From Capnocytophaga sp. (lineage in GTDB: Bacteria; Bacteroidota; Bacteroidia; Flavobacteriales; Flavobacteriaceae), in assembly GCF_030532915.1 (NCBI RefSeq), contig NZ_JAUNKD010000017.1:1-57396 (forward strand): a stretch of DNA of 57,396 nucleotides. Reading direction: 5' to 3'. The translations under genes and the position numbers were made by a program. Every line of letters begins with the position of its first letter. The stretch's first letter is position 1. Positions 45,301 through 55,765 of this stretch are shown here, piece after piece. The notes beneath the pieces are model-generated. The model saw only the letters and a list, made by a program, of their open reading frames with translations, was not told where the DNA came from and searched no databases.

Positions 45301-46597
45301 TAATTACGTTTTCTAAAATATCCCAAACAACGGGCTCTTTTTTATCGATGATTTTTTTGGCAGATTTTACCGTTTTCACGATACCACGCTCAATTAACTT
45401 ACGGATAACGAACGGTTTGTAAAGTTCTGCCGCCATATTTTTCGGAAGTCCGCACTCGTATAATTTAAGTTCAGGACCTACCACGATTACCGAACGTGCC
45501 GAGTAATCCACCCGTTTTCCGAGTAGGTTTTGACGGAAACGTCCTTGTTTTCCTTTAAGTGAATCGGAAAGCGATTTGAGCGGACGATTCGATTCGGTTT
45601 TTACCGCCGATGATTTACGCGTATTGTCAAACAACGAATCCACAGATTCTTGCAACATCCGTTTTTCATTTCGCAAAATTACTTCGGGGGCTTTGATTTC
45701 CATCAATCGCTTCAAACGATTGTTACGGATAATCACACGACGATACAAATCGTTCAAATCGGACGTAGCAAAACGCCCACCATCTAACGGCACTAACGGA
45801 CGCAATTCAGGCGGAATCACGGGGATTACCTTCATTATCATCCATTCGGGTTTATTTTCGCGATTGTTTTTCGCCTCGCGGAATGCTTCAACCACTTGTA
45901 AACGTTTGAGAGCCTCCGTTTTACGTTGTTTTGAACTTTCGTTATTGGCTTTATGACGCAAATCGTACGAAAGCTCGTCCAAATCCAAACGTTGTAGCAA
46001 ATCTAACAAACACTCTGCTCCCATTTTCGCCACGAACTTGTTGGGGTCGGTATCTTCTAAATACTGATTTTCTACAGGAAGCGACTCCATTATGTTCAGA
46101 TATTCTTCTTCGGTAAGGAAATCCAACGGCTGAATATCTTCTCCGTCAGGTCCTTTGGCTATACCCGGCTGAATCACCACGTAACGCTCGTAGTAGATAA
46201 TCATATCTAACTTTTTGGAAGGCAATCCCAACAAATAGCCTATTTTGTTAGGCAACGAACGGAAGTACCAAATGTGAGCGATTGGCACCACCAAATTGAT
46301 ATGCCCCACGCGGTCACGACGTACTTTTTTCTCGGTTACTTCCACCCCGCAACGGTCGCACACAATTCCCTTATAACGAATGCGTTTGTACTTTCCGCAG
46401 GCACATTCGTAATCCTTCACAGGACCGAAAATACGCTCGCAGAAAAGCCCGTCACGTTCGGGTTTGTGCGTACGATAGTTGATGGTTTCAGGTTTTAGCA
46501 CCTCTCCGCGGGAAGCTGCTAAAATAGACTCCGGCGAAGCCAACCCGATAGAAATCTTATCGAATTTTGAAACAGTTGTATTTTTATCTCTTGCCAT
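42314..46597 (-). CDS. rpoC: DNA-directed RNA polymerase subunit beta'
   Basis: 1427 residues, full length for the Bacteroidota form. The N-terminal zinc site is visible as Cys65, Cys67, Cys80 and Cys83, and the catalytic motif NADFDGD lies at 474-480 with the Mg-binding Asp residues. A second zinc site is present (CGTLRGVEV ... [13 protein letters not shown]), and the trigger-loop and bridge-helix regions are intact ([34 protein letters not shown]). Start at 46597 ([23 protein letters not shown]) is canonical. Unusually, it does not follow rpoB directly: about 2.06 kb with five small genes lie between. Confidence 0.98.
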   Translation of the reverse strand: MARDKNTTVSKFDKISIGLASPESILAASRGEVLKPETINYRTHKPERDGLFCERIFGPVKDYECACGKYKRIRYKGIVCDRCGVEVTEKKVRRDRVGHINLVVPIAHIWYFRSLPNKIGYLLGLPSKKLDMIIYYERYVVIQPGIAKGPDGEDIQPLDFLTEEEYLNIMESLPVENQYLEDTDPNKFVAKMGAECLLDLLQRLDLDELSYDLRHKANNESSKQRKTEALKRLQVVEAFREAKNNRENKPEWMIMKVIPVIPPELRPLVPLDGGRFATSDLNDLYRRVIIRNNRLKRLMEIKAPEVILRNEKRMLQESVDSLFDNTRKSSAVKTESNRPLKSLSDSLKGKQGRFRQNLLGKRVDYSARSVIVVGPELKLYECGLPKNMAAELYKPFVIRKLIERGIVKTVKSAKKIIDKKEPVVWDILENVIKGHPVLLNRAPTLHRLGIQAFQPKLIEGKAIQLHPLVCTAFNADFDGDQMAVHLPLGPEAILEAQLLMLASHNILNPANGSPITVPSQDMVLGLYYMTKGRRSTPEYPIKGEGMTFYSAEEVNIAYNEKKLSLNAFIKVRVRDLDEEGNTIYKVLETTTGRVLFNEVVPAEAGYINEVLTKKSLRDIIGHILKSTSIPVTADFLDKIKNMGYKFAFQGGLSFSLGDIIIPQEKADMIAEANGLVDGIMMNYNMGLITNNERYNQVIDVWTSTNAQLTELAMKRISNDQQGFNSVYMMLDSGARGSKEQIRQLTGMRGLMAKPKKSTVGGGEIIENPILSNFKEGLSILEYFISTHGARKGLADTALKTADAGYLTRRLVDVSQDVIINTEDCGTLRGVEVRALKKNEEVVETLGERILGRVSLHDVYNPLTEELLVKSGEEITEKVVAKITEAPIEMVEVRSALTCEAKHGICAKCYGRNLSTGKMVQTGEAVGVVAAQSIGEPGTQLTLRTFHAGGVAGNVSEENKAEARFDGVLEIDDLRTVKGKDNEGNPISVVVRSSELKILDPRTGLVLQTHDIPYGATIFVKDKEEISKGKLLFQWDPYNAVIISEFSGKIAYEGIEQGVTYQIEIDEQTGFQEKVIVESRNKKLIPTLLIQDKAGETLRSYTLPVGAHIMVENASKIEEGKVLVKIPRNSAKSGDITGGLPRVTELFEARNPSNPAIVSEIDGVVSFGKIKRGNKEVIVTSRLGEERKYLVKLSSQILVQENDYVRAGKPLSDGSVTPDDILNIKGPSAVQQYLVNEVQEVYRLQGVKINDKHFEVIVRQMMRKVEIQDPGDTLFLEGQLVHKDDFIDENDKLFGKKIVEDVGDSETLKAGQIVSLRQLRDENSLLRRADKNLVIARDVIPATAMPVLQGITRASLQTKSFISAASFQETTKVLNEAAVNGKVDRLDGLKENVIVGHRIPAGTGLKRYEKILVGSKAEMEAVEKKKTK

Positions 46598-46663
46598 ACT
46601 ATATGGTTGTAAAAATTTTTTTATTTTTATTTCTTAAACCGAAAATTTATTTGCTAATTTTCT

Positions 46664-46978
46664 TTACTTAAATTCTTGTGTTACCTCTTCCCATTGCTCA
46701 AAATCAAGGGGTTGGTTATTATAAAAAGTGACGAACAGCGGCGTTGTTTCTTCAGCTGCGTCCCAGAAACTTCTGAAATGCCGAAAACCGCTACTCGTAT
46801 GCAAGCGTACTTCCAACACAAAAGTATCGCCTTGTTCTGCCATTTGCATATAATCAGGTGATTTATCGTCTGTTAGCACAATAAAATCCTCCTCATAAAT
46901 ACCTTCTTGCAAAAAATCTTTTAAGGCTTCGAGCGAAATAGGCTCTTCATTGCGATATGCTGTGTCAATGCGTTTCAT
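46664..46978 (-). CDS. hypothetical protein of 104 residues
   Basis: A soluble acidic protein with no signal peptide or membrane segment and no family that I recognise. It contains a stretch with Phe/Trp/Tyr (HFRSFWDAAEETTPLFVTFY) and ends QPLDFEQWEEVTQEFK. It starts 10 nt after the Uma2 gene stop and ends 66 nt before rpoC, so it is probably co-transcribed with both. It could be a partner or inhibitor of the Uma2-like protein; this is inference from spacing only. Confidence 0.6.
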   Translation of the reverse strand: MKRIDTAYRNEEPISLEALKDFLQEGIYEEDFIVLTDDKSPDYMQMAEQGDTFVLEVRLHTSSGFRHFRSFWDAAEETTPLFVTFYNNQPLDFEQWEEVTQEFK

Positions 46979-46988
46979 TGTTTTTGTT

Positions 46989-47579
46989 TTAGGTAAAAAA
47001 TACTTTTTGAAATATCTTACTTACAGGAACTTGCAAATTCGGAAATTTTTCCGATTCAATATTTTGCCCTTCGGTAAAAGGTTTTAATCCTCTATAACGC
47101 CCATTTTCGAGCACGTACACCAGTACGCATTTTTCTACCGGAAAAACAACCCAATATTCAAAAACTCCGACTTCTTCATAAATCTGGAATTTACCATCCA
47201 TTTCTTTTTTAGAATTTCCAGGAGAAAGAATCTCAACAACCAAATCCGGAGCTCCGTGACAACCTTTTTCATCTAATTTTTCAGGGTCGCAAATCACACA
47301 AATATCAGGCTGAACCACAGTTGTTTCTTCACCTTTTACGTCTTTTAAAATTACATCAAAAGGAGCAAAAAACAACTCGCATCGTTGGTGATAAAAAAAC
47401 TTATCTAACTCTCTGTTGATATTCCTCAAAATACGTTGATGAGATGAGGCAGGAGCAGGACTCATCTGAAAAATTTTACCCCGCAACAACTCAACACGCT
47501 CTTTGAATTTCCACAGTAAATAATCCGCATAATGATACGTCTTATTTACATCTATTTGATTTATGCTTGTGATTTCCAT
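46989..47579 (-). CDS. Uma2 family PD-(D/E)xK nuclease-like protein
   Basis: 196 residues. Uma2 landmarks: an N-terminal YHYADYLLWKFKERVELLRGKIFQMSPAPASSHQ, then VQPDICVICDPEKLDEKGCHGAPDLVVEILSPGNSKKE with the acidic PD...VEI core and the following Lys pair, and YEEVGVFEYWVV. Uma2 proteins are restriction-endonuclease-like and common in cyanobacteria and Bacteroidota; their biological role is largely unknown. It lies inside the insertion between rpoB and rpoC. Confidence 0.85.
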   Translation of the reverse strand: MEITSINQIDVNKTYHYADYLLWKFKERVELLRGKIFQMSPAPASSHQRILRNINRELDKFFYHQRCELFFAPFDVILKDVKGEETTVVQPDICVICDPEKLDEKGCHGAPDLVVEILSPGNSKKEMDGKFQIYEEVGVFEYWVVFPVEKCVLVYVLENGRYRGLKPFTEGQNIESEKFPNLQVPVSKIFQKVFFT

Positions 47580-47611
47580 ACCTTATATGTTAAAATATCG
47601 AATTCGAAATA

Positions 47612-47965
47612 TCACATTTCCGATAACTCTTCCTGAACTTTTTTAGGCAACCCTTTTACGACCAAATCATACGAATTTACAATCCACGTTTTCAAAAGTT
47701 TATGCGGAATTTTCCCGTCAATGCGAATGCTATTCCAATGTTTTTTGTTCATATGCCAACCTGCGGTAACTTCTGCGTATTGCTCCCGAAGTTCAACCGC
47801 CTCGTCGGGGTCGCATTTGAGGTTGATAAACTCATTCTTTACAATATTCACCAAACAGAACATTTTTCCTTTGACAGAAAAAACCAAAATTTCATCATCA
47901 AACGGAAAGCCTTCTTCCGCTGCTTTTAGTGAGAGACAAAATTCGCGTAATTCTCCAATGTTCAT
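47612..47965 (-). CDS. MmcQ/YjbR family protein
   Basis: 117 residues from the ATG at 47965 (a GTG one codon earlier is less likely). Features of the YjbR fold are visible: an N-terminal ELREFCLSLKAAEEGFPFDDEILVFSVKGKMFCLV, then INLKCDPDEAVELREQY and HMNKKHWNSIRIDGKIP. This family has a double-wing DNA-binding-like fold but no proven role. It is part of the insert between rpoB and rpoC. Confidence 0.88.
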   Translation of the reverse strand: MNIGELREFCLSLKAAEEGFPFDDEILVFSVKGKMFCLVNIVKNEFINLKCDPDEAVELREQYAEVTAGWHMNKKHWNSIRIDGKIPHKLLKTWIVNSYDLVVKGLPKKVQEELSEM

Positions 47966-48025
47966 CACAAAATCAAGTTATTGGTTCCGTAAAACTCTCC
48001 AAAAAATTACAAAATCTTCAAGTTT

Positions 48026-48307
48026 TCAATCTTCATAATGCCCGTAAGCAGAAAGAATTTCCACTTGTTTGTCTTCTTCAAAAACTTCGTAAATAAGCCG
48101 ATGTTTTTTATCAATTCTTCGTGAATAAACTTGCCTTTGCTCAAAACCTTTGAGTGCTTCCACCTGACCTGTTCCAGTTGTAGGAGTTTGTTCAATTTCT
48201 TCCAAGAAAGTAAAGATTTTAGCAAGCAACTTTACTTGTCCTGATTTTCTGTGTTTTTGAATGTCTTTTTCCCACTTTTGAGAAAAAACAAGTTGATACA
48301 CAACCAT
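48026..48307 (-). CDS. Txe/YoeB family toxin
   Basis: 93 residues from the ATG at 48307, overlapping the antitoxin stop by one base (TGATG). RelE/YoeB features: WEKDIQKHRKSGQVKLLAKIFTFLEEIEQTPTTGTGQVEALKG, RRIDKKHRLIYEV and the C-terminal ILSAYGHYED with the catalytic His-Tyr pair. YoeB toxins cleave mRNA at the ribosome. Sitting downstream of its antitoxin and within the polymerase operon, it would be expressed with rpoB and rpoC by read-through. Confidence 0.9.
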   Translation of the reverse strand: MVVYQLVFSQKWEKDIQKHRKSGQVKLLAKIFTFLEEIEQTPTTGTGQVEALKGFEQRQVYSRRIDKKHRLIYEVFEEDKQVEILSAYGHYED

Positions 48308-48525
48308 CACCCTAACAACATTTTTTGTAGTTCATCTTTACTAATTTTCCTTTTCGGACTTTTTGAAGCCTCTTCAATCATCTGATAAAATTCTTTTTTT
48401 GACATTTTTGTATCGTCTTGAATTTTTTCAACTTTTATCTTTTTGGCTTTTATTTTTTTCAAAAAAATCTCAAAGAAAGACAAATCTGACTCTTTAATTT
48501 CTACGGTAACTCTTGCTGTGCTCAT
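48307..48525 (-). CDS. antitoxin of the YoeB pair
   Basis: 72 residues from the ATG at 48525 (MSTARVTVEIKESDLSFFEI). The frame is open to 48555, but the shorter start is the usual form. It has an N-terminal beta strand and helix, then a Lys/Glu-rich tail (ISKDELQKMLLG) typical of the toxin-wrapping part of small antitoxins. No recognised DNA-binding domain; identity is inferred mainly from its position one base before the YoeB toxin. Confidence 0.8.
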   Translation of the reverse strand: MSTARVTVEIKESDLSFFEIFLKKIKAKKIKVEKIQDDTKMSKKEFYQMIEEASKSPKRKISKDELQKMLLG

Positions 48526-48603
48526 TGGTTTATTGTTTTTACTCTTAATTGACAATCATCGTGTTTTATGAAACGAATTATGCACAACTTGCAAAAAATC
48601 AGC

Positions 48604-48638
48604 AAACTCTGCCAAAGCCTTACGCCTTGGCAAAGTTT
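48604..48638 (-). terminator. imperfect hairpin downstream of rpoB
   Basis: AAACT-C-TGCCAA pairs with TTGGCA-A-AGTTT around an 11-nt loop, 16 nt past the rpoB stop. On the minus strand it is followed after a few bases by a T run (GCTGATTTTTTGC). It could partly terminate rpoB transcription before the inserted module, although rpoC still needs read-through or its own promoter. Its sequence is distantly like the TTTGTCAAAG palindromes. Confidence 0.4.
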
Positions 48639-48653
48639 CTGAATTTGAGCTTT

Positions 48654-51600
48654 TTATTCTTCCAAACGAATATCCAAACCAAGCCCTTTGAGTTCGTGCA
48701 TTAATACGTTGAACGACTCCGGTAAGCCCGGTTCAGGCATCGCCTCACCTTTTACGATTGCCTCGTAAGTTTTAGCACGACCGATAACGTCATCGGATTT
48801 TACCGTCAAGATTTCACGCAAGGTGCTGGACGCTCCGTACGCCTCCAACGCCCAAACCTCCATCTCTCCGAAACGCTGACCACCGAACTGTGCCTTACCT
48901 CCAAGCGGCTGCTGTGTGATAAGCGAGTACGGTCCGATAGAACGCGCGTGCATCTTGTCGTCAATCATATGCCCGAGTTTAATCATATAGATAACTCCCA
49001 CAGTTGCAGGCTGGTCAAAACGCTCGCCGGTACCTCCGTCATACAAGTACGTATGTCCGAAACGCGGCACGCCTGCCTTGTCGGTCAGTTCGTTGATTTG
49101 CTCCAACGAAGCTCCGTCGAAAATCGGCGTAGCATATTTCTGACCTAATTTTTGACCTGCCCAACCGAGAACTGTTTCGTAAATCTGCCCGATGTTCATA
49201 CGCGAAGGTACCCCAAGCGGGTTCAGCACGATGTCCACCGGCGTTCCGTCTTCCAAGAAAGGCATATCCTCATCGCGAACAATTCGGGCTACGATACCTT
49301 TATTTCCGTGACGACCCGCCATTTTATCACCCACTTTCAACTTACGTTTTTTGGCGATATACACTTTGGCAAGTTTCAAAATACCCGCAGGCAACTCGTC
49401 ACCCACCGAAATGGTGAATTTATCACGACGCAATGCCCCTTGCAGGTCGTTTAATTTAATTTTATAATTATGTAACAAGTCATCAATCAGGGCGTTAGTT
49501 TCTTTTTCATCTGTCCAACCACCCGATACCAAATGTGCGTAATCCTCGATAAGTTCAAGCATTTTAACGGTGAACTTACGCCCTTTGGCAATGATTTCTT
49601 CTCCTAAATCGTTGTGAACCCCTTGTGAGGATTTTCCGTCAAGCAAGGTAAATAATTTTTTGATCAATTTCCCTTTAAGCTCCTGGAAATTAGCCTCATA
49701 CTGAGCTTCCACAACCGCTATATCTTCTTTATCTTTTCCGCGTTTGCGTTTGTCTTTAATAACGCGCGAGAACAATTTTTTGTCGATAACCACCCCGTGA
49801 AGCGACGGCGATGCTTTGAGCGATGCGTCTTTCACATCCCCGGCTTTGTCACCGAAGATAGCACGCAATAATTTTTCTTCTGGCGTTGGGTCTGATTCCC
49901 CTTTCGGTGTGATTTTTCCGATGAGAATATCACCGGGACGCACTTCCGCACCGATGCGAATCATTCCGTTTTCATCCAAATCTTTGGTGGCATCTTCCGA
50001 AACATTCGGGATATCGTTGGTTAGTTCCTCCGCTCCGAGTTTGGTATCGCGCACCTCCAACGAATATTCATCAATATGAATCGAAGTAAAAATATCTTCA
50101 CGCACCACGCGCTCCGAAATTACAATCGCATCTTCAAAGTTATACCCTTTCCAAGGCATAAACGCCACTTTCATATTTCGACCCAAAGCCAACTCGCCCT
50201 GTTGCGTAGCATATCCTTCACAAAGCACTTGTCCTTTGGTTACGCGGTCACCCTTACGAACAATCGGTTTTAGGTTGATACACGTTCCTTGGTTGGTTTT
50301 TTGGAATTTGATAAGGTCGTAAACTGTTTCATCTTCGTCAAAACTTACCAATTTTTGGTTTTCGGTTCGGTCGTAAGTGATGATAATTTTATCAGCATCA
50401 ACGTATTCCACCGTTCCGTCACCTTCGGCATTCATCAGCACACGGGCATCAGAAGCCACACGGCGTTCCAAACCTGTCCCTACAATCGGAGCTTCGGGTT
50501 TCAATAACGGCACTGCCTGACGCATCATATTCGAGCCCATCAAAGCACGGTTCGCGTCATCGTGCTCCAAGAAAGGAATAAGCGAAGCCGAAATGGAGGC
50601 AATCTGGTTAGGAGCAACGTCAATGAACTCAACTTGGTTCGGCTCAATTACCGGAAAATCTCCGTCTTCTTTCACCACCACACGCTCTTCGGTAATGTTT
50701 CCTTTTTCATCAAGACTGATATTTGCCATACCGATTTTCAGACCTTCCTCTTCTTCGGCACTCAAATACGTCATATTTTTCAAATCCACTTTCCCGTCGG
50801 TAACTTTATGGTAAGGCGTTTCAATGAAACCCATTCCGTTTACTTTCGAGAATACCGCCAAAGAAGAAATCAAACCGATGTTCGGTCCCTCAGGGGTTTC
50901 AATAGGACACAAACGTCCGTAATGCGTATAGTGAACGTCGCGCACCTCAAATCCGGCACGCTCTCTGGACAAACCTCCGGGTCCTAATGCCGATAATCTT
51001 CGCTTGTGCGTAATCTCGGCAAGCGGATTGGTTTGATCCATAAATTGCGATAACTGATTCGTTCCGAAAAACGAATTAATCACCGATGAAAGCGTTTTAG
51101 CATTAATCAAATCAATTGGCGTAAACACCTCATTATCACGAACATTCATTCGCTCACGAATGGTACGCGCCATACGCGAAAGTCCCACACCAAACTGTGC
51201 CGAAAGCTGCTCACCCACCGTACGTACCCGACGGTTTGACAAGTGGTCGATATCATCAACTTCGGCTTTTGAGTTGATAAGCTCAATCAAATATTTAACG
51301 ATGGTGATAATATCCTCTTTGGTAAGCACTTGCTTTTCCATCGGGATATCCAAACTCAATTTTTTATTGATTCGGTAACGCCCTACATCACCCAAATTAT
51401 AACGTTGGTCAGAGAAGAACAATTTATCGATGATGCCGCGTGCGGTTTCCTCATCGGGTGGTTCGGCATTACGCAACTGGCGATAAATATGCTCCACCGC
51501 CTCTTTTTCAGAGTTGGTTGGGTCTTTCTGCAACGTATTATGAATAATGGTGTAGTCGGTTGCTTGACTATCTTCTTTATGCAGAAGGATGGTTTTAACG

Positions 51601-52463
51601 TCGGCTTCGAGAATTTCTTCAATATTATCTTTGTCAAGGGTGGTGTCCCTGTCTAAAATAATCTCGTTACGTTCGATGGAAACTACCTCGCCGGTGTCTT
51701 CATCTACGAAATCTTCGTGCCAAGTGTTCAGCACACGAGCCGCCAAACGACGCCCGATGTACTTTTTCAAACCGGTTTTTGAAACTTTGATTTCTTCTGC
51801 TAAATCAAAGATTTCCAATATATCTTTATCCCGCTCAAAACCAATCGCACGGAAAAGTGTTGTTACGGGAAGTTTTTTCTTTCTGTCAATGTACGCATAC
51901 ATCACATTGTTGATGTCTGTTGCGAATTCAATCCACGAACCTTTAAAAGGAATAATTCTCGCGGAATAGAGTTTTGTTCCGTTGGCGTGGAACGACTGCC
52001 CAAAGAAAACACCAGGCGAACGATGCAATTGCGAAACAATCACACGCTCAGCACCATTGATAACGAACGTACCACTGGCAGTCATATAAGGCACCGTACC
52101 CAAATACACGTCTTGCACGATAGTTTCAAAGTCTTCGTGCTCAGGGTCAGTGCAATACAGCTTCAATCTTGCTTTGAGTGGCACGCTATACGTAAGTCCG
52201 CGTTCGATACACTCTTGAATGGTGTAACGGGGCGGGTCGATGAAATAGTCGAGAAACTCAAGCACAAACTGATTACGAGTATCTGTTATCGGAAAATTTT
52301 CCTTAAATGTGTTGTACAAACCTTCATTGCCTCTTTCATCGGATTTGGTTTCCAACTGAAAGAAATCTTGAAACGATTTGATTTGAATATCCAAAAAATC
52401 GGGATAATCAGGGGTGTGTTTTACGGAAGCAAAATTTACTCTTGCGGTCTGATTCGTAAGCAT
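48654..52463 (-). CDS. rpoB: DNA-directed RNA polymerase subunit beta
   Basis: 1269 residues, normal for Bacteroidota. The rifampicin-binding region is intact and wild-type in appearance ([20 protein letters not shown], then [18 protein letters not shown]), with the Asp, His and Ser at the positions usually mutated in resistance. The C-terminal part shows [33 protein letters not shown] and the end [19 protein letters not shown]. Start [24 protein letters not shown] at 52463 is canonical. rplL lies upstream across a 327-nt gap with a strong hairpin. Confidence 0.98.
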   Translation of the reverse strand: MLTNQTARVNFASVKHTPDYPDFLDIQIKSFQDFFQLETKSDERGNEGLYNTFKENFPITDTRNQFVLEFLDYFIDPPRYTIQECIERGLTYSVPLKARLKLYCTDPEHEDFETIVQDVYLGTVPYMTASGTFVINGAERVIVSQLHRSPGVFFGQSFHANGTKLYSARIIPFKGSWIEFATDINNVMYAYIDRKKKLPVTTLFRAIGFERDKDILEIFDLAEEIKVSKTGLKKYIGRRLAARVLNTWHEDFVDEDTGEVVSIERNEIILDRDTTLDKDNIEEILEADVKTILLHKEDSQATDYTIIHNTLQKDPTNSEKEAVEHIYRQLRNAEPPDEETARGIIDKLFFSDQRYNLGDVGRYRINKKLSLDIPMEKQVLTKEDIITIVKYLIELINSKAEVDDIDHLSNRRVRTVGEQLSAQFGVGLSRMARTIRERMNVRDNEVFTPIDLINAKTLSSVINSFFGTNQLSQFMDQTNPLAEITHKRRLSALGPGGLSRERAGFEVRDVHYTHYGRLCPIETPEGPNIGLISSLAVFSKVNGMGFIETPYHKVTDGKVDLKNMTYLSAEEEEGLKIGMANISLDEKGNITEERVVVKEDGDFPVIEPNQVEFIDVAPNQIASISASLIPFLEHDDANRALMGSNMMRQAVPLLKPEAPIVGTGLERRVASDARVLMNAEGDGTVEYVDADKIIITYDRTENQKLVSFDEDETVYDLIKFQKTNQGTCINLKPIVRKGDRVTKGQVLCEGYATQQGELALGRNMKVAFMPWKGYNFEDAIVISERVVREDIFTSIHIDEYSLEVRDTKLGAEELTNDIPNVSEDATKDLDENGMIRIGAEVRPGDILIGKITPKGESDPTPEEKLLRAIFGDKAGDVKDASLKASPSLHGVVIDKKLFSRVIKDKRKRGKDKEDIAVVEAQYEANFQELKGKLIKKLFTLLDGKSSQGVHNDLGEEIIAKGRKFTVKMLELIEDYAHLVSGGWTDEKETNALIDDLLHNYKIKLNDLQGALRRDKFTISVGDELPAGILKLAKVYIAKKRKLKVGDKMAGRHGNKGIVARIVRDEDMPFLEDGTPVDIVLNPLGVPSRMNIGQIYETVLGWAGQKLGQKYATPIFDGASLEQINELTDKAGVPRFGHTYLYDGGTGERFDQPATVGVIYMIKLGHMIDDKMHARSIGPYSLITQQPLGGKAQFGGQRFGEMEVWALEAYGASSTLREILTVKSDDVIGRAKTYEAIVKGEAMPEPGLPESFNVLMHELKGLGLDIRLEE

Positions 52464-52731
52464 TTACTTTATAGTTTAATTTTTAAGTCAAAAGTCAACC
52501 CAACTTGTGAAATTCAGCGGTGAAAATCAAAAAAGCGGTTAGTTGCCAGTCGTTAATCAAAAATCTTCTCAAAAAAAATGAAAAGCAGTTCAGATGTAAT
52601 TTTCTGAAAATTCGTTGGTAAAAACGAAGTTCAAAACTAACAAGAAGAAAAAAAACAAAGTGTTGATAATCAAACACTCAAATAATATTTTCTTATAACT
52701 TATTAATAAGGAACGATATTATACGCAAAAT

Positions 52732-52768
52732 GGTTTAGGTCTATTTCTTGTCAGAATAGACCTAAACC
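52732..52768 (-). promoter_or_regulatory. 14-bp perfect hairpin between rplL and rpoB
   Basis: GGTTTAGGTCTATT pairs with AATAGACCTAAACC around a 9-nt loop, 22 nt past the rplL stop. Only a short T tract follows on the minus strand (ATTTTGCG). By analogy with the attenuator between rplL and rpoB known in E. coli, it may lower rpoB expression relative to the ribosomal genes, or be an RNA-processing site. The rest of 52464-52790 is A/T-rich with nothing else I can support. Confidence 0.6.
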
Positions 52769-52790
52769 TTATATGTCAAGCTTTGTAAAA

Positions 52791-53165
52791 TTATTTCAAT
52801 TCTACTTCAGCTCCTGCTTCTTCTAAAGATTTTTTAAGACCTTCAGCCTCGTCTTTAGATACTCCTTCTTTAATTTTTGAAGGCGCTCCGTCAACTACTT
52901 CTTTTGCTTCTTTAAGACCAAGACCTGTTAACTCTTTAACCAATTTAACCACAGCTAATTTGTTAGCTCCTGCTGATTTCAAGAATACATCGAATTCAGT
53001 TTTTTCAGCAGCGGCTTCGCCACCACCTGCCGGACCTGCTGCTACTGCTACTGCTGCTGCAGCCGGCTCAATCCCGTACTCGTCTTTCAAAATTTGAGCA
53101 AGCTCATTAACTTCTTTAACTGTTAAGTTTACTAATTGTTCTGCGAAATTTTTTAAATCTGCCAT
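52791..53165 (-). CDS. rplL: 50S ribosomal protein L7/L12
   Basis: 124 residues: N-terminal dimerisation helices, an Ala/Gly hinge ([20 protein letters not shown]) and the C-terminal domain [41 protein letters not shown]. It forms the ribosomal stalk that recruits translation factors, including the EF-Tu encoded in this cluster. It is last in the rplKAJL group. Confidence 0.98.
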   Translation of the reverse strand: MADLKNFAEQLVNLTVKEVNELAQILKDEYGIEPAAAAVAVAAGPAGGGEAAAEKTEFDVFLKSAGANKLAVVKLVKELTGLGLKEAKEVVDGAPSKIKEGVSKDEAEGLKKSLEEAGAEVELK

Positions 53166-53216
53166 TTCTATCGTTTTTTTTAGTTTGTTTATTAATTAAA
53201 TTTGTGCGTTTTCTGT

Positions 53217-53732
53217 TTATTTTTCAGATAAAGTTTTGATGATTCCTGCCAGTTTTCCACCTCCTGATTTAAGAGCTGAAACAACGTTTTTAGCAGGCGA
53301 TTGCAACAATCCGATGATTTCGCCGATAAGCTCTTCTCTTGATTTGATTGATGCCAAGGTTTCCAACTGATCAGCTCCAACGAAGATAGCTTCTTCAATG
53401 AAAGCGCCTTTCAAAACCAATTTATCTGATTTTTTTCTGAATTCCTTGATGAGTTTTGCAGGAGCATTTCCTACTTCTGAAAACATCAAAGTACTGTTTC
53501 CTTTAAGAACTGACGGTAAATCACCAAATTCTTTCTCAGAAGCCTCCATTGCTTTTGCAAGCAAGGTATTTTTAACAACTGCCAATTTTATGTTTGCCTT
53601 AAAACAAGCTCTACGCAAGTTTGTTGTTTCTTCGGCATTCAAACCAGTTAGGTCCGTTACATAAATAATGTTATTTTCAGCTAACTGTGCAGTCAAATTT
53701 TCTATCACTAATGATTTTTCTTCTCTTGTCAT
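53217..53732 (-). CDS. rplJ: 50S ribosomal protein L10
   Basis: 171 residues: MTREEKSLVIENLTAQLAENNIIYVTDLTGLNAEETTNLRR, a typical L10 start, and a C-terminal helix that binds L7/L12. It anchors the stalk on the large subunit. It lies between rplA and rplL, with 51 nt to rplL. Confidence 0.97.
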   Translation of the reverse strand: MTREEKSLVIENLTAQLAENNIIYVTDLTGLNAEETTNLRRACFKANIKLAVVKNTLLAKAMEASEKEFGDLPSVLKGNSTLMFSEVGNAPAKLIKEFRKKSDKLVLKGAFIEEAIFVGADQLETLASIKSREELIGEIIGLLQSPAKNVVSALKSGGGKLAGIIKTLSEK

Positions 53733-53754
53733 AATTTTCTTTTTAAACTACCAA

Positions 53755-54444
53755 TTAAACTGATTTTGTATCCACGGGCACACTGGGGCTCATTGTAGTT
53801 GATACATAGATTGATTTCACGTATTGCCCTTTTGCAGCAGTGGGTTTTAGCTTTATCAATGTCTGGATAAGCTCGCTCGCGTTATCAACGATTTGCTCTT
53901 TGGTGAACGAAATTTTGCCGATAGCTGCGTGAACGATACCTGTTTTATCAACACGGAAATCAATTTTACCTGATTTCACCTCTTGAACAGCCTTACCAAC
54001 TTCCATCGTTACCGTACCTGTTTTGGGGTTGGGCATCAAACCACGAGGTCCTAAAATACGCCCGAGTGGTCCTAATTTACCCATAACACTTGGCATTGTA
54101 ACAATCACGTCAACGTCTGTCCAACCATCTTTAATTTTTTGTAGATACTCGTCTAACCCTACGTAGTCAGCTCCGGCAGCTTTCGCCTCAGCTTCTTTAT
54201 CGGGAGTAACTAACGCAAGTACTTTCACGTCTTTTCCGGTTCCGTGCGGCAAGGTCACTACCCCACGCACCATTTGGTTTGCTTTACGAGGGTCTACTCC
54301 CAAACGCACCGCAATATCCACCGAAGCGTCAAATTTCGTATACGTAATTTCTTTTAATAATGCAGAAGCCTCACTTAGCGAGTACAACTTATTGTAATCA
54401 ACCTTTGATAAAGCCTCTTTGTGTTTCTTTGTCAATTTTGCCAT
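53755..54444 (-). CDS. rplA: 50S ribosomal protein L1
   Basis: 229 residues with the L1 pattern: [35 protein letters not shown], the [28 protein letters not shown] block and a C-terminal [25 protein letters not shown]. It binds 23S rRNA at the L1 stalk and in many bacteria represses its own operon. It follows rplK by 11 nt. Confidence 0.98.
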   Translation of the reverse strand: MAKLTKKHKEALSKVDYNKLYSLSEASALLKEITYTKFDASVDIAVRLGVDPRKANQMVRGVVTLPHGTGKDVKVLALVTPDKEAEAKAAGADYVGLDEYLQKIKDGWTDVDVIVTMPSVMGKLGPLGRILGPRGLMPNPKTGTVTMEVGKAVQEVKSGKIDFRVDKTGIVHAAIGKISFTKEQIVDNASELIQTLIKLKPTAAKGQYVKSIYVSTTMSPSVPVDTKSV

Positions 54445-54455
54445 AATTTTTCAGA

Positions 54456-54893
54456 TTAAAAAGGTTTATCACCGGTTACTGTTATACCCATTGAACGCGC
54501 CGTACCGGCAACCATTTTCATTGCTGATTCGATGGTAAATGCATTCAAATCAGGCATTTTGTCCTCAGCAATTGCTTTTACTTGCTCCCAAGTAATGCTT
54601 GCTACTTTTTTACGGTTGGGTTGCCCTGAACCTCCTTTAACCTTAGCGGCTTCCAACAGCTGAACTGCAGCAGGTGCGGTTTTAATAACAAAATCAAATG
54701 ATTTGTCTTTGTAAACTGTGATAACAACCGGAATTACCTTCCCTTGTTTGTCCTGTGTACGAGCATTGAACTGCTTACAGAACTCCATAATGTTAACACC
54801 GGCAGCACCTAATGCGGGTCCAATTGGCGGCGACGGATTCGCTTGACCTCCCCGAGCTTGTAGTTTAACTACTTTACTAATTTCTTTTGCCAT
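54456..54893 (-). CDS. rplK: 50S ribosomal protein L11
   Basis: 145 residues: [46 protein letters not shown], with the conserved Pro-rich segment, and a C-terminal rRNA-binding domain ending [16 protein letters not shown]. Part of the GTPase-associated centre. It is preceded by a terminator-like hairpin separating it from nusG. Confidence 0.98.
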   Translation of the reverse strand: MAKEISKVVKLQARGGQANPSPPIGPALGAAGVNIMEFCKQFNARTQDKQGKVIPVVITVYKDKSFDFVIKTAPAAVQLLEAAKVKGGSGQPNRKKVASITWEQVKAIAEDKMPDLNAFTIESAMKMVAGTARSMGITVTGDKPF

Positions 54894-54933
54894 TGTTTAT
54901 TATTAATTATTAACTTAATTGAACACTAAACTC

Positions 54934-54965
54934 AAAAAAGCCAAAAGACCTTATCACATTTTGGC
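54934..54965 (-). terminator. intrinsic terminator or attenuator between nusG and rplK
   Basis: On the minus strand GCCAAAA, a 12-nt loop and TTTTGGC are followed by TTTTTT, 35 nt past the nusG stop. No convincing -33/-7 promoter is visible between it and rplK, so it may act as an attenuator in a continuous transcript. Confidence 0.65.
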
Positions 54966-54999
54966 AAGGGCTTCCGACTTTCAGACCTTATTGCTCTTT

Positions 55000-55551
55000 T
55001 TATACTTTTTCTACTTGCATATAACTCAATTCCAATGGCGTTTTCCTTCCAAAAATCTTAACCATTACTTCAAGTTTACGCTTCTCTTCGTTCACTTTTT
55101 CGATAGTTCCGTTAAATCCATTGAAAGGACCATCAACAACGCGAACAGTTTCACCAATTTCAAACGGAATTGCTACGGTTTCTACATTTTCAGCGAGTTC
55201 ATCAACTTGCCCTAACATCCGATTTACATCCGACTTACGAAGCGGAAGCGGATCACCGCCCTTAACTTCACTTAAAAAACCTACAACTCCCGGAATTGAT
55301 TTGATAATGTGTATAACCTCCCCGCCAAGGTTCGCTTTTACCATTACGTACCCCGGCATATGAACTTTCTCCTTGTTTACTTTTTTCCCGTTACGAATTT
55401 GAACAACTTTTTCAGTAGGCACCAAAACCTCCTCTACATAGTCGGCATATCCCAACCGAGAGGTTTCATTTTCTATATAGTTTTTTACCTTATTTTCTTG
55501 CCCCGTAACGGCTTTAACAACGTACCACTTCTTCTCTAATACTCCTGACAT
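55000..55551 (-). CDS. nusG: transcription termination/antitermination protein NusG
   Basis: 183 residues from the ATG at 55551 (MSGVLEKKWYVVKAVTGQE); a TTG two codons earlier is unlikely. It has an NGN domain (WYVVKAVTGQENKVKNYIENE ... MPGYVMVKANLGGEVIHIIKSIPGVVGFL) and a C-terminal KOW domain (IGETVRVVDGPFNGFNGTIEKVNEEKRKLEVMV). It links RNA polymerase to Rho or the ribosome. It lies 12 nt after secE. Confidence 0.97.
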   Translation of the reverse strand: MSGVLEKKWYVVKAVTGQENKVKNYIENETSRLGYADYVEEVLVPTEKVVQIRNGKKVNKEKVHMPGYVMVKANLGGEVIHIIKSIPGVVGFLSEVKGGDPLPLRKSDVNRMLGQVDELAENVETVAIPFEIGETVRVVDGPFNGFNGTIEKVNEEKRKLEVMVKIFGRKTPLELSYMQVEKV

Positions 55552-55563
55552 TATCAATATTTG

Positions 55564-55749
55564 TTACTTCACAAAGTTAAAATACAGAGCCATTATCCAT
55601 TCAAAGAAAGAATCCATACCCCAAATAACAAGCGAAAAAAGAATTGAAAAAACCACTACAATAACCATCTCACGCTGTGCTTCAGCTAAGGTTGGCCAAG
55701 TAACGTGATTTTTCAGTTCTTCATAAGATTCTTTAATATAATTTACCAT
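55564..55749 (-). CDS. secE: preprotein translocase subunit SecE
   Basis: 61 residues from the ATG at 55749 (MVNYIKESYEELKNHVTWPTLAEAQREMVIVVVFSILFSLVIWGMDSFFEWIM). The amphipathic helix with HVTWPT and one membrane helix are the minimal SecE of Bacteroidota. It stabilises SecY in the translocon. Gene order tRNA-Trp, secE, nusG is conserved widely. Confidence 0.95.
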   Translation of the reverse strand: MVNYIKESYEELKNHVTWPTLAEAQREMVIVVVFSILFSLVIWGMDSFFEWIMALYFNFVK

Positions 55750-55765
55750 CACATTATCTTTTTTG

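Noticed and set aside
42314..52463. rpoB/rpoC as truncated or resistant variants
   Set aside because: Both are full length with intact catalytic and rifampicin-pocket motifs; only their spacing is unusual.
49816..52523. Plus-strand open frames of up to 178 codons opposite rpoB
   Set aside because: Antisense shadows of a certain, highly conserved gene.
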